Positions 12,501-24,736 of a DNA stretch of 64,000 nt are shown piece after piece. Each line of letters begins with the position of its first letter. The stretch's first letter is position 1. The translations under genes and the position numbers were made by a program. This DNA comes from Pyrrhoderma lamaoense (taxonomy: Eukaryota > Basidiomycota > Agaricomycetes > Hymenochaetales > Hymenochaetaceae), in contig NBAZ01000012.1 of the NCBI GenBank assembly GCA_002794735.1, forward strand, positions 620,001 through 684,000. The letters run 5' to 3'. Below the pieces are notes generated by a model. That model was not told where the DNA came from and did not search any database. It worked only from the letters and a program-made list of their open reading frames with translations.

Positions 12501-14448
12501 TTAATCTTCAGTCCCTATCCAGGTGAGAGGAATAATCTTCCTAGGGACGAGTACTCGAAGATGCTCTCCATCAAATTCAGCTCGAACCCGGGTTAGATCT
12601 GCATCATATCCAAAAGATATCCTTCGCTCAAAGTGACCTGTAGAAGCGCGGGTAAGCGAACCCTGTTTGAATAGAGAATTTATTAGACGTAAGCCATACC
12701 TCCTCCTGCTTCCCAAGAATCCGCTGCAATATGTAATATGCGCCGCCGGCGCGTCGAGAGCATTCTGACGATCCGGATCAGGAAGATCAGTCAAATTCGA
12801 AAAAATAAGATGTGAGCTAAAAATATACGTACATGCAATCCCTTCTATAGCCGGGAAGTCTTACTATTAATCTGTATTCAGCATCTGTAGTTTCGACTGT
12901 AATGTAAGCGTCTGCTGGCGGGGGTGCGTGGCTTAAGAAGGGCTCATAAGGGGCACTTCGTCGTTTCCCATCACTTGAACCACTTTCTTTGCTCCCGTCC
13001 GTTCCATCTTCGTCGGAGAATGGTGGTGGAGGGGGTGAGTGGACTGTTGGGGGGTTGGAGGGGGCAAAGAGGAGCTTGCTGAACTAGTCTGAGAAGATGC
13101 AGACAGAATAGTTGATACCGTCGAGGTAGAACCAGCCGCCGAAATTCGTGCATTGCGGCGCCCAAGTCTGTCGGCAGACTCAAATAGAGCAGCCAAACTA
13201 CTTGTCGGCGGCGTTGGGGTGTGTCGTTGAAGTGATCTATAGTCCTGGGAAGAAGTGGAGTGTGAGGAGTAGGAGGAAAATGAGTCCATTCCCGAGTTTT
13301 CGGTATCGTGGAACTGGCTGCTAAAATCTGAAGGTACTTGCTCAATTACAGACTGTAGGCCAGCACCACTATTCGTTGTCTGTTGGCTCTGTATCGGAGC
13401 TGCCGATGGAAGTGCATAAAATGGCATTTGTGAAGGGAGCGGTAAGCTCGCTGCCGATGATGGGCGAGTCGGTGATGGTGCATAAATTTCACAGTGCTCT
13501 TGGTTGTGTAAAAAATATGGCGAACCCGGAGGGGGTAATGAAGTATGGTGATTCTGGCTCACTTGATGAGAAGAAAACTCTCGCATCCTAGATTTTGGAG
13601 AGGCTAGAAGATCAGGCCGCAGATGACTGCTGTCCCAGATACCAGCATTCCTTTGTTCTCGATGATATGACTCCAAAGCAGATCTTGAACGGTCAGAGCT
13701 TGGCCCAGCATTGACAATCTCCTCGTCGTCGTCGTGAGAATACGTCATTTGCATCGAGTCGTCGGGTAGTTCGGACATATCGTCGTCTGCCGCGCTCCTC
13801 GTGCTTAGAGACGGCAGACGACTTAAGCGAGCAGCTGAGGTGGATGAAGCAGCGTATGTAACGTTTTCTTGTTCGGATGTTCTCGCTGTACTAGACAGCG
13901 ACTCATGGTCCGGCTGCACAGGATGCACTACGTCGTGGGGAGCGAGAGTTGGGCTCCGGGGGTAAGTAGATCCAACTGTTGAATCAGTGCTAGCGCGCTG
14001 ATAGGGCAAATGGTTGTCACGGGAGTTGTTCGTCGGCAGAAAACGTGGAGAAATGGGAGGATGCACTGGCAAGGGCACCTCACGAGGAGAGTCAAACGAT
14101 GCGTGTCTTTTGCTGTAGCTTGATTGACGCGTTTGGAGGGAAGGTCTACCTTGACGAAGGCAAGAATGCTTGTCCGGATCGGTGTCCTGGTTGCGGTCTG
14201 GAGAAAACGGAGAAAGAGATCGTTAGGGACGTGAAGAGATGAAACGGATGAAAAAGAAAAGGATGGAGAGAGGAAACAAGACTGGTATGACGAATAACTG
14301 TAGCCTGGAGCGACTTTCGGCAAGAAGCTGAAAATGCTAGAAAAAAGCATTGAGGCCAAGTGCCGTCCGCATCGCTACCAGCGCCCGACCGAATCCAGTA
14401 ACCGATCACGATCAACGACCAAGGTCCACTGTCTCCACTAGTAGACAT
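12501..14448 (-). CDS. Long disordered protein with C-terminal Hsp20/alpha-crystallin domain
   Basis: The C-terminal exons encode an alpha-crystallin (Hsp20) fold: ADAYITVETTDAEYRLIVRLPGY, then RRRRILHIAADSWEAGG, then GHFERRISFGYDADL and VRAEFDGEHLRVLVPRK. These match the beta-strand pattern of small heat-shock proteins. Upstream lies a region of about 400 residues rich in Ser, Pro, Gln and His with no visible fold, so the protein is far longer than a classical small chaperone (about 150-200 residues). The best start is ATG at 14448, joined by an intron (donor near 14387, acceptor near 14209) to the long exon that begins DRNQDTDPDKH; a start further upstream is possible. The frame breaks once, in the G/C runs at 13049-13064. 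Adding one C there joins the Ser-rich part to PPPPPFSDEDGTDG and APYEPFLSHAPPP, which leads straight into the Hsp20 domain. Function is inferred only: holdase or scaffold. Confidence 0.68.
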
Positions 14449-14999
14449 AAAGTGGAGCATATGCACATCAAATAATGTTTTGCATTTCCACGGATTTGTT
14501 AGAAAACACGACCTCATCGTCATCAGCCCAAGGAGGACGATAGCGACGAAGCAGTAGAAGTTCTATGTTGCATGCGAAGGCGCGAGCAAGGAGTTGGCAA
14601 CGAGGTGTGCCTATACTCGCCATGTTTCAGCAGCCGGGCCTCATGAGCCGCAGTGCCGTAGTGCGGCGGCGAAGTCACAAATAGATTGGGCCGAAGAGTA
14701 CTTACCAGCAGCGAAAGAGGTCGACGACACAACTGGTGAAAGGGAGGTATTTGACGTGCGCCGACGATGGCGCAACTGTGCGTCGTCGTCGTTGGTAGAT
14801 AAGGATGGCATACACAGAATCAGGCTTGAGCAGGTTGTGCTAGTGTCAGTCTCTCGTTAGTGCAAGGAAGTGGTTTCATGATTACTATCATCTGTAGTTT
14901 AACTAACAACTAACAAGTATATTACGTAATGCATTATATAATGATTCACTTAGCAATACATCCGGCTCGGCTCGGCTACTTATACCCTACAAATACGGT
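14449..14999. other. Intergenic between the Hsp20-domain gene and the NKAP gene
   Basis: Presumed promoter and 5' leader of the minus-strand Hsp20-domain gene, together with the 3' flank of the NKAP-like gene. Open frames on both strands near 14520-14860 are short and overlap one another. None has a recognisable domain. Confidence 0.4.
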
Positions 15000-16515
<1,516 letters not shown>

Positions 16516-17018
16516 TATGGTGTCTGAGTAGGAGAAAAATGTTCTCCTTTTCGGCTCCTCTGTTTCCGTTCTCCCTTCGCACCGTATAGTTTTTTTGTGG
16601 TCCTCAGTGTGAAGTGTGCTGTTTGTGTTACAGATGTGCACAACATCAAGAACGTGACAGAGATATAAATCGTGAGAAATTATTACCTCATGCCATTGGA
16701 CTTCTAATAACCTACTTCAAAATACTTGTTCTTTTTAAGACTTTTATTAAATTTATGGTTATATATTGTTACACTTACAATAGCCCTTGTCATAATTTTC
16801 CATGTCGCTTCCATCGAGTCAAGGACTCAGTGAGGCTTATTCCCTAACTATCTGCTATTCTTGAAAAGGAGCATATCATAAAAGGAACTGGTCTTTACCC
16901 AGAGCGACATTCAGGGAAAAAGATAATAATGGTTTTTTTCCTTCGACATGTGGTCCTCATGGATCTGTATAGGTGTTTCTCTATTTATTTGTTCTTATCA
17001 GAAATGCGAGACTTGCTG
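16516..17018. other. Short intergenic region upstream of the NKAP gene
   Basis: AT-rich sequence without a supported gene. It should contain the NKAP promoter at its left side and the 3' end of the uncertain minus-strand gene that follows. Confidence 0.4.
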
Positions 17019-17690
17019 AGGCCTTTGATGGTATGAATTTGTCTTCCTGTCTTCCTCGACTAGGGCCAATTCTGATCGGAGCTTGTGTAGCATTCGATCT
17101 TGTTGAAATTGATAAGAATGCAAGTAGAACAAAAGCGATAGGGATGATGTAATCCGTCTACCACACCCCTTAAAAGCAGGTATATGAAGGGTTACTGAAC
17201 TCTTACCATTCACTTGTGTCCGTCCTCTTGCTCTACTCACATCGGTCGTTTCTTCGTCTCACTGCTATCCCTATGGATTTCCTCGAAAGACGCATATCTG
17301 TTCATCACAGAATTAGTTGTCCCAACATGTCTAAACTGACTACTGAATCTGACATCTTTATAAGCTGTGGTGAAGTAGGTGTACCACTTAACCGACTGGC
17401 TAGGAGGGGGATAGGTGGGCACACCATCATCTAACCTTCTGAGCATCCGACGTTCTTGCTGCTGCAGTGCTCTTAGAACGACTGTGGAACACATGGCATT
17501 CGTGGACTCCTCTGTGGCTGCTGGTTTAGTACTGATAGGCTGCACAGATGCGATCTGACCCTTCCTCGAGGCTTTAGATAAAACTTTGTTTTCTCTGAGT
17601 GAGCTATACGGACAGCGTTCTACATAACGTCTTTCTTTTCTTTCTTGGTATCTTCTAGACTCAGTTCGGAACAGCTAAGAAGAAGGTAAT
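17019..17690 (-). CDS. Unrecognised basic protein, probably multi-exon, partial model
   Basis: A minus-strand frame stays open from an acceptor-like site near 17680 (CTTCTTAG) to about 17240. It encodes a basic, probably coiled-coil stretch (RRYQERKERRYVERCPYSSL, later VVLRALQQQERRMLRRLDDG) followed by a Pro-rich segment. A GTGAGT donor near 17238 and an acceptor near 17090 would join it to the tail DRMLHKLRSELALVEEDRK, ending with a stop near 17019. I do not recognise a family. Further 5' exons may lie between 17700 and 18200, where short open pieces such as RQDIQRRVQGLDDR are seen. The opposite-strand frames are shorter and less structured. Confidence is limited because no domain supports the model. 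Confidence 0.3.
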
Positions 17691-18847
17691 ACACTTTCAG
17701 ACAATCTCCCTATATTGAGGTACTTGGTCTGTCATCTAAGCCTTGAACTCGTCGTTGTATATCTTGCCTCTAAATGACCAGGATATAGACACGAATTCGC
17801 CTTTAGTAAGGGAGTACTTGTCCTGGGCTTGTTTCTTACCTGCCCTTAAACCACTATAACGAAATAACTTAGCTTAAGACTTGAGTGGTACCATAATAGT
17901 CTATGGAAGTGAGAAGAGTGCTCATAGCTCTTCAATTTTGGCACAACTGAAAGCTTGAACTCACTGAGTGCTGACTGTAACTAGTATGGATCAATTCAGA
18001 CCACCCTTACGCCCTAATCCCAAAATCACTTACACCGTAGCTGTAACAGCGTTCCATAGAACTCTTCAAGGTATGTGGTGTGAATCTCTATTATCCTCTG
18101 CATCGGTTATGACATCGGTATTCCACTCGTTTGATCAGAGGTCATTTTTTTGGCCTAGTCTTCCTCCTTTTCATCTGCACTATTGAGTTATCCACCTAAC
18201 AAAAAGGAAAAGAAAATAAAAACTACTGATTATGAGCATACCAACTCATTTCATTACGTATGCGAATGGGATCTGTGTCACTAGATATCATTGTAAGGTT
18301 AACATTTTCTACATATAAGTAACTCTATATAGACTCCGAGGCTGCCCTTGGATTATATCCGTTTCTATTAGATTAGTAGATAGAGACTAAAAAATATTTC
18401 ATACCAGGTAAGAAGCTCATCTTCCGAGATGTTATACACCCCTTATCGATATCACATGATGTATCACAGTAGATATCCCATACAGTAGAGTAGTTTTTGA
18501 AGCGGGCTAGACATACGTGAGGACGTCTGGTTGAGTACACGCTAGTGACCATAGTAGCTGTGGTATGATCGAATAATAGTCATATTAAATTATTTTTTAG
18601 TTTTATTTGTAATTAGTTAGAAAACACAGTGAATCAATTTTTTGACCTATAAATTTGACAGTACTACTAGTAGAGAAATATACATCCGTGCCACTACAGA
18701 AGACAAGAACACTGAAGTGGTGGTTTGATACCAATTTTAGAACAGGACAGTGATCGGCGCGCGCATTGAGCGAGTATACAGGTTTATTCCAGCCAGCTCT
18801 GCTGCTTGTGTAGCTTACTTCATACCATTGACACTCTTTATACTATA
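17691..18847. other. Region upstream of the kinase gene
   Basis: Mostly AT-rich DNA without a recognised gene. It may contain 5' exons of the minus-strand gene ending near 17019, and it contains the promoter of the plus-strand kinase. The 72-codon plus-strand frame near 17968 has no supporting feature. Confidence 0.35.
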
Positions 18848-20362
18848 ATGATACCAATGCGGCCAACGTATTCACGCTCCTCAGCAAGCTCTGCTGTATC
18901 CATCCCGTCATTACCACCAACGCCTCATTCTCATACGCCGCGCAGTAGCACACCCACTCCAAGCACGTCTTCAGTGCCTCATACCCTTCACCATGGGCAC
19001 TCAACATCGAAACAAAATGACCGGCCAGTTGCCTCGCTAGGCGTAAAACGAGTGACTCTAACGAGCAAGAAGAACTGGTGGCTTGTCGAGATGGAAGAAG
19101 AAGAAGAAAATGATTCTTTCAGTTCCGATACTAAAGATGTGTCTATGTCTGGTAATATCAAAGAACATGGTACTAGGGCTGGGGCGGGCCCTGTGATGAA
19201 TGGAACAGCAAACTCATTCTCATCCTCAGAGGAGACTGCTGTATTACATGAACATGAACACGGGCATGATACACATCCCGTTATTTCACAACCATATGCA
19301 GACGTTGATCCAGGAAGCAGGTCACCTACTCCGTGAGCAAACCCACCTTCAGTTTTTTATACATAACATTAATAGACAACTTGAATTAATCCATGTAGGT
19401 CGCCAGACTCCTCACCTCATGTATTTCATCCTCCAGACCGCCATCCATCTGTCATTTTCTCGTTCCCAACACCTACTTCATATGCAGCACCCCCCAATGC
19501 AACCGCTAATATTGCGCCTTATGCAACAGGATCGACCTCTGAACTATTCAAATGCATAGTGAAGAAGCCCGAGGTTGTTCAATTAGAGATCAACGGGGAC
19601 CTCCAGACGAATGCATCGGATGTGACAACGCAATTTCTCGCCGAGTTACGCGTATACACTACTATTGGGAGACATCGGAATATTGTTGGCTTCCTGGGTT
19701 GCCTTGAAGGAGTGGGGATGGTTCTTGAATACATTGATGGACGCACGTTGTTCGAAGTAGTTCGCTCCCGGCCTCCCCTAACTCGAGAAAGGAAAATCGA
19801 CTATCATAATCAGTTACTGGATGCACTCACACATTTACATTCCCATGGGCTCTCTCACGGAGATTTATCATTGTTAAATATATATGTCACACGCACGGAT
19901 ACCCTAAAGGTTATTGATTTTGGCCGTTCAGTTGCAGCGGACTCAATGCTTGCTTCCCCACACGATGCGCCGGCCGATCCATTCGCATTCCTAACTCGCT
20001 CGAAGACTAGTGGTCGAGTCTACCCGCTTGCAACTGGACCATCTAAGCGACGTAAAGTTGAACAGATCCATCCAGGGACTCGGCCATTCACCGCGCCAGA
20101 AATACTCCGGGGAGAATGCCAAGACGCGCGTCTAGCGGATGCATATAGCTTCGGTGTGATACTCTCTTGTTTAGATCAGTGCGCGCTCGTCGATTGTGAT
20201 CCAGCGGCACAGGCACGAGATGAAGTGCCTCAACATTTCCTTGATGGATGTGAGGTCTTTCAAGAACGTATTGGATGGTATCTACAGCCTTTGGACAAGC
20301 GAAGAAGATTGTCGAAAGATGATTTCATCGCTGTTAAACATTGGTGGGATGAAGAGGAATAA
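18848..20362 (+). CDS. Divergent protein kinase with Ser/Pro-rich N-terminus
   Basis: Two-exon gene. Exon 1 runs from an ATG at 18848 (an in-frame alternative lies at 18806) to a donor at about 19333. The intron ends near 19399, and exon 2 reads to a stop at 20362. The first 200 or so residues are Ser/Thr/Pro/His-rich and probably disordered. The kinase-like domain follows: IVKKPEV (candidate VAIK lysine), HRNIVGFLGCLEGVGMVLEY (hinge), the catalytic loop HGDLSLLNIYV, VIDFGRS (DFG) and FTAPEIL (APE). HRD is replaced by HGD, so the Arg that normally responds to activation-loop phosphorylation is missing, while Asp and Asn are kept. A glycine-rich loop is hard to see. It is probably an active or weakly active Ser/Thr kinase of a fungal expansion; the substrate is unknown. 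Confidence 0.75.
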
Positions 20363-20854
20363 ATGATAAAAAACATCACATACTTTTCCATTTTTATACC
20401 ATTTGCATCTTTTACCTCTGTATTCTAACCTTTTCTGTTTGCGCATTGATTAAGTAGTGTATTTATCATTTCTCATCTCACGTTCAACCAAATAGTTTAA
20501 CCTTCTTCTTCGAGTTCTCAAAAGTTTCTTATTTCTTTTTGGGTCACATTTCCCATGAACTTTTTCATCATCTGTACTACGACACACATTATTATGCACG
20601 AATTAGCACTTATGTATTGTAAAGACCATTAAATTACTAAATCCCCCATGATGTCAAAGACAAACGAAAACAACCACAGACTTCAAGGTCGGTCATATTT
20701 TTAGAAAAGCCCTGAACATCACATTGTATAGACTACATGACGATCAAGTGATAGAACCGTATGAATACATGAGTCCTTTAATTAGTAATTACATAAAGTT
20801 CGTTTGAATCTAGTTTAGGGATCAGGTTCTAGATAAGTGTACTCTCGTAGAATA
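20363..20854. other. Convergent intergenic region
   Basis: AT-rich sequence between the kinase (+) and the cupredoxin gene (-), both of which end here. It probably holds two 3' untranslated regions; nothing else is seen. Confidence 0.5.
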
Positions 20855-21737
20855 TTTAGAAGAGAGCGGCGCCAATGAGGGCAAGGACGGAAAGACCAAG
20901 GGACTCGAAGCCAGCAGCAGGTGATGCGGCACTTGTCGAAGAGGAAGAGGAAGAACTTCCTGTCGAAGTTTGGGTACTGGAACCAGAAGAACCAGAGCCA
21001 GAGCCAGAGCCAGAGCCCGTGGCGACTGCGTTACCAGAGAGGTCGGCAGTAGCAAAAGCGCCACTACCTGAAGCAGCAAAGGCAGTGATGCTCGGCTACA
21101 AAAGAAGGAAAAAGTGGAGCGTTAGAACCATATATCGACATTGAAGATGTGGGAAACCATCTTTCCTTCATGAATGGAAGGGGAAGATTAGAATATGAAT
21201 ACCTACCTTATCAGTTGCAACAAGTGCAGCAGAAGTGAAGGAAGCAAGCTTAGTGTCATCGGAGCCGATGGCACCAACCATTCCCTTGGAACAGTGGACT
21301 GCAGGACTAGACTGAGCACAGAAATACCAGATTGCTATTTTCAAAAGAATATTAGAGATATGTTCTAGAGAATCATAATGATATACTTACGCTTTGATGC
21401 GTCGGTGATAGTAAGATTCCATTGTTCACCTGCCTTAGTAGCGAAACCAGAGTTGAAACCCCCTTCCAAGGGCTCACAAGGAGTAGCCAATGAAGACTGT
21501 GTTACGGAGTGTCCTCTAAAGAACAGGAGACGATAAGAAATTTAAGAAGGTAATTAGTTATTAATCAGTCACTGACGGGGAAGCAAAGACGAAGTTAATG
21601 ATGTCGTTATTCGAAACAGAGGGCACGTTCACAGGGTTGAAGGTAAACCCGCCGCCAGGGGAAACCTGAACAGTGTGAACAGTCTGTGCAGCAGCAAAAG
21701 CTGGGATTAGAGAAAGAGCAATAACGGAGTACAACAT
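20855..21737 (-). CDS. Secreted cupredoxin (plastocyanin-like) with GPI-type tail
   Basis: Four-exon gene. The ATG at 21737 opens a signal peptide (MLYSVIALSLIPAFAAAQT). The mature part reads VHTVQVSPGGGFTFNPVNV, NDIINFVFASP, then GHSVTQSSLATPCEPL, WNLTITDASK, IWYFCAQSSPAVHC and SKGMVGAI. The His of GHS, the Cys of WYFC, the His of AVHC and the Met of KGM form a type I blue-copper ligand set in the usual order, and two further Cys could form a disulfide. Repeated GS units and a Ser-rich linker lead to a hydrophobic tail (LGLSVLALIGAALF), which suggests GPI attachment. This is the common fungal extracellular Ser-rich cupredoxin type. It probably sits at the wall or plasma membrane and carries electrons or binds copper; the physiological partner is unknown. 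The frame is intact. Confidence 0.85.
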
Positions 21738-24736
21738 TCTATTTTTTTGGTGAAGGGTCGTTCAAGATGGAAACGTGGACGTTCAACGTTCAACAAAGGA
21801 CAAAGAGGTAGGACAACACAGGCGTGTGGGGGCTACTGGGTTGACACAAGTATTCAAGTTCTGGATATTTATATACTTCATAAATAATTCGACATCAGCG
21901 GCGTGGGCGGGCATGAAACATCGAAACGGATATCACATCCATAGCTATGGTTTCAAGCGATGAGAAAATGCCTCAAGCCCTGACAGCTGTTGACCAATTA
22001 CATGATTCATTTTGAGAGGCGTCGTACCGCCATAATTACATCTTGAGCGTGATGTGAGCTTTATTAAGTCAAGATAACGCCAACGTGGGAGAGTTTGCGT
22101 ACAGTTCTCGTGAAATATCAAATGTTTTGGGCTGCGGAGCTGACAAGGTAAACATAAAAATGGTCTAGTCTCTAAATTTTTCTAGTAAAAGGAGAAATCA
22201 TGAACGATCCCGACGAGGGCGCGGTGCGGTGTTCTAATATAAAAAAAGCTTCCGCGTGAGTATCTCAGTCATCGCCATGACCTGAATCAATAGGCTTTGA
22301 TATCCAGATTCCTGAGCAGTCAGAGCGCCTCTAGTGAGGAGAAGCTAGAAGAAGTAGTAAGCATCAATATATGATTATGACAAAGTGAGCGCCATGTCTA
22401 TTCTAGAATATATCGCTGTATTTTCAGATGACAGTGAGAGACAACTAATAATTTACTGTTCCAGACTCCGTTGTCACGGCAAGAAAAAAGATACGGATGG
22501 ATCGACGTAATCCTTTGCATGTTTGTTCCATTTCACATTAATTCTTTTTGACGATGTCTTCTCCTCATATTGATGATTCTCTATACCCTTTACTACATGT
22601 GGTCACACCGCTGCAATCGGCATCTTGCCATGACATGCATGTTCTATCAGTTTTGTTGTGTTTTCAGACTTTGATAACTTACTCGACAACTAGTCTTAAT
22701 GTGTTCAACTTTGACAGTGCAATATCAACATGATATTTAGAGGGAAAATTTCTTCCATTTCTAGCAGCAGTAGCATATAAATTACTCGCACACAAATAAA
22801 GCGGATGCTCTTTCAAGAATACGGAACAACCTTTAAATCTACTGAGATCTCCAGGCGGTCCCCATGACCTACTCGCAAAAGTAATTGGCAATATCAACAT
22901 CATGATATTTTGCTACTATCCCTAGATCTACATCATGTACTGAGATATGTATGGAATAGCCCCGCGCAGCACTGAAGACTTATTCACTTGACGAAAACCA
23001 TGACAACATACTGATTATATGAAAGCTTCTCTGTAAGAAGTTCATTCTGGTGAACAAATCTGAGTTGCGTACTGCGACTGACTTCATCAGTCGTCTTTTT
23101 TCCCTGTTTGAAGCTTGAGAGCAAGCTCTTTTCTGGTGCCTATATACATAGACGACCTCAATAATTACGATTCATGAACGACTTATGATCGTTCAGAGAG
23201 TAAAATAGGAATCTAATCCAATATCACGAATTGTTGATAAATGTTCTATTCCAGGCCCATGCCCACGTACATCATTAGCTCAAGCCCTCCCAGCTGTCAG
23301 ATTCATCCTCTCCCTTGATTAATCTTGAATTTTGATCTGAACGAATTTGCTATTTCGCAATTTGATTTATTGGATGAGAGCGGGTAATTAACGTTACAAG
23401 TGATTATAAAAAGTACAAAACAACGCTCGGACTGGTACCGCCCAGAGCACAACTCATCATGGTCCATTCTGAGCTTAAGATTCAAATTTTCATGCTTATT
23501 TCATGTTAAGTGGCACAAATCGAAGTTAAAACAGGAGTCTCCAAACTCTCTTAAATTCACTTTCACCCTCCCTTACGCACCTGTATATTCGCACCATATA
23601 GATTGATATAGTACATCTCACCTTATATCTCATAGCTTCTTACTCTCATGGAACCTGAGCTTATATCACTGGTATAAGTAGTGGCATCTGTTGTAGTAGA
23701 TATTTGAATTCTTTCATGACAACCCACGAGTGTAGAGTACGGTTTTGATACTTCAACCTCCCTGATATCCAGTGATGTGTATAATTTCCATCTCCACGAT
23801 CACGAAGGTCATGATGGTCTAATTATGCATATAGGCTGGCAGCCACTTTTCTTTGTTTGAATAGCAGTTTCTATGATGAACAAGTCGTGATTGACATATC
23901 TGAAATTAGACATTACAGATACGAATAAATTCTGTAGAGGAAATCAGAGCTGGTACGGAAAACTATTATATTCTGAAAAGAATCGGGGGAGGATTGAAGA
24001 GCTATAATTAAGTTGACCGGACATATCAATGTACACATGTCCAAAAGCGGCTAAAAACATCCTTACTCTCACAAATTTCGCAGCTATTAACTCATACATG
24101 TAGATCAGAATAGCTTTTTAATAACAACACAATCCAGAGCTTGCAAATATACATATATATTGTTGTGCGTAAGTAATTTCTCTGAGCAAAGCTCGCCATA
24201 AAAGCTCATTAAAAGTTCATACACTGCAGTATTGCCTAGAATGGTATCTAATTGAGTTTGCACATAAACGAGTACAGAGTTAGTGAATAATTAGAGTGTC
24301 TCACACTAACCCTAAACAGGACAATGCCTACGTAGATACAACATCTGTAACACTATATTCGCTGCGTTATAAATTAACTTCTCTCTGAAAACCCGTTTCA
24401 CATGTGCTTGAAGTTGATGATCATCGAATGTGAGCCTCATCAAACACTAACGATGCGCTAAAAATATCGAAAAATTTAAGCGAACCAAAAATACTAAATT
24501 TAGATTTTTTCACAACAAGATCGGATGTCGTCGCGGTAGTTTCATTGGCCTCATCGGAATGAGACCCGAATCCGCATAATATTATTCGAGGCGGCTGCAT
24601 AAACTTTCAAAAATGCATTCCATTCGGGATAAATTCCTCCAAAGACATACAGGGGAAAATCACTATTAAAGTCAGGCTAAGATTTGACAATGCTAGCGTA
24701 CAACTGGGCAAGTGAAGAGGCTGAAGGCATTACGCG
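21738..24736. other. 3-kb intergenic region between cupredoxin and lipase 2
   Basis: AT-rich with many stops in all frames. The longest open frames are 60-75 codons with no recognisable content. I looked for terminal inverted repeats and transposase motifs and saw none. Both flanking genes are transcribed away from this region, so it contains two promoters. Confidence 0.45.
21862..21875 (-). promoter_or_regulatory. TATA box of the cupredoxin gene
   Basis: Read on the minus strand, TATATAAATA lies about 130 bases upstream of the ATG at 21737. It is the best TATA match upstream of this start. Confidence 0.4.

Noticed and set aside
17968..18186. Small plus-strand open frame in the kinase upstream region
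   Set aside because: No conserved features, and the region may belong to minus-strand exons.
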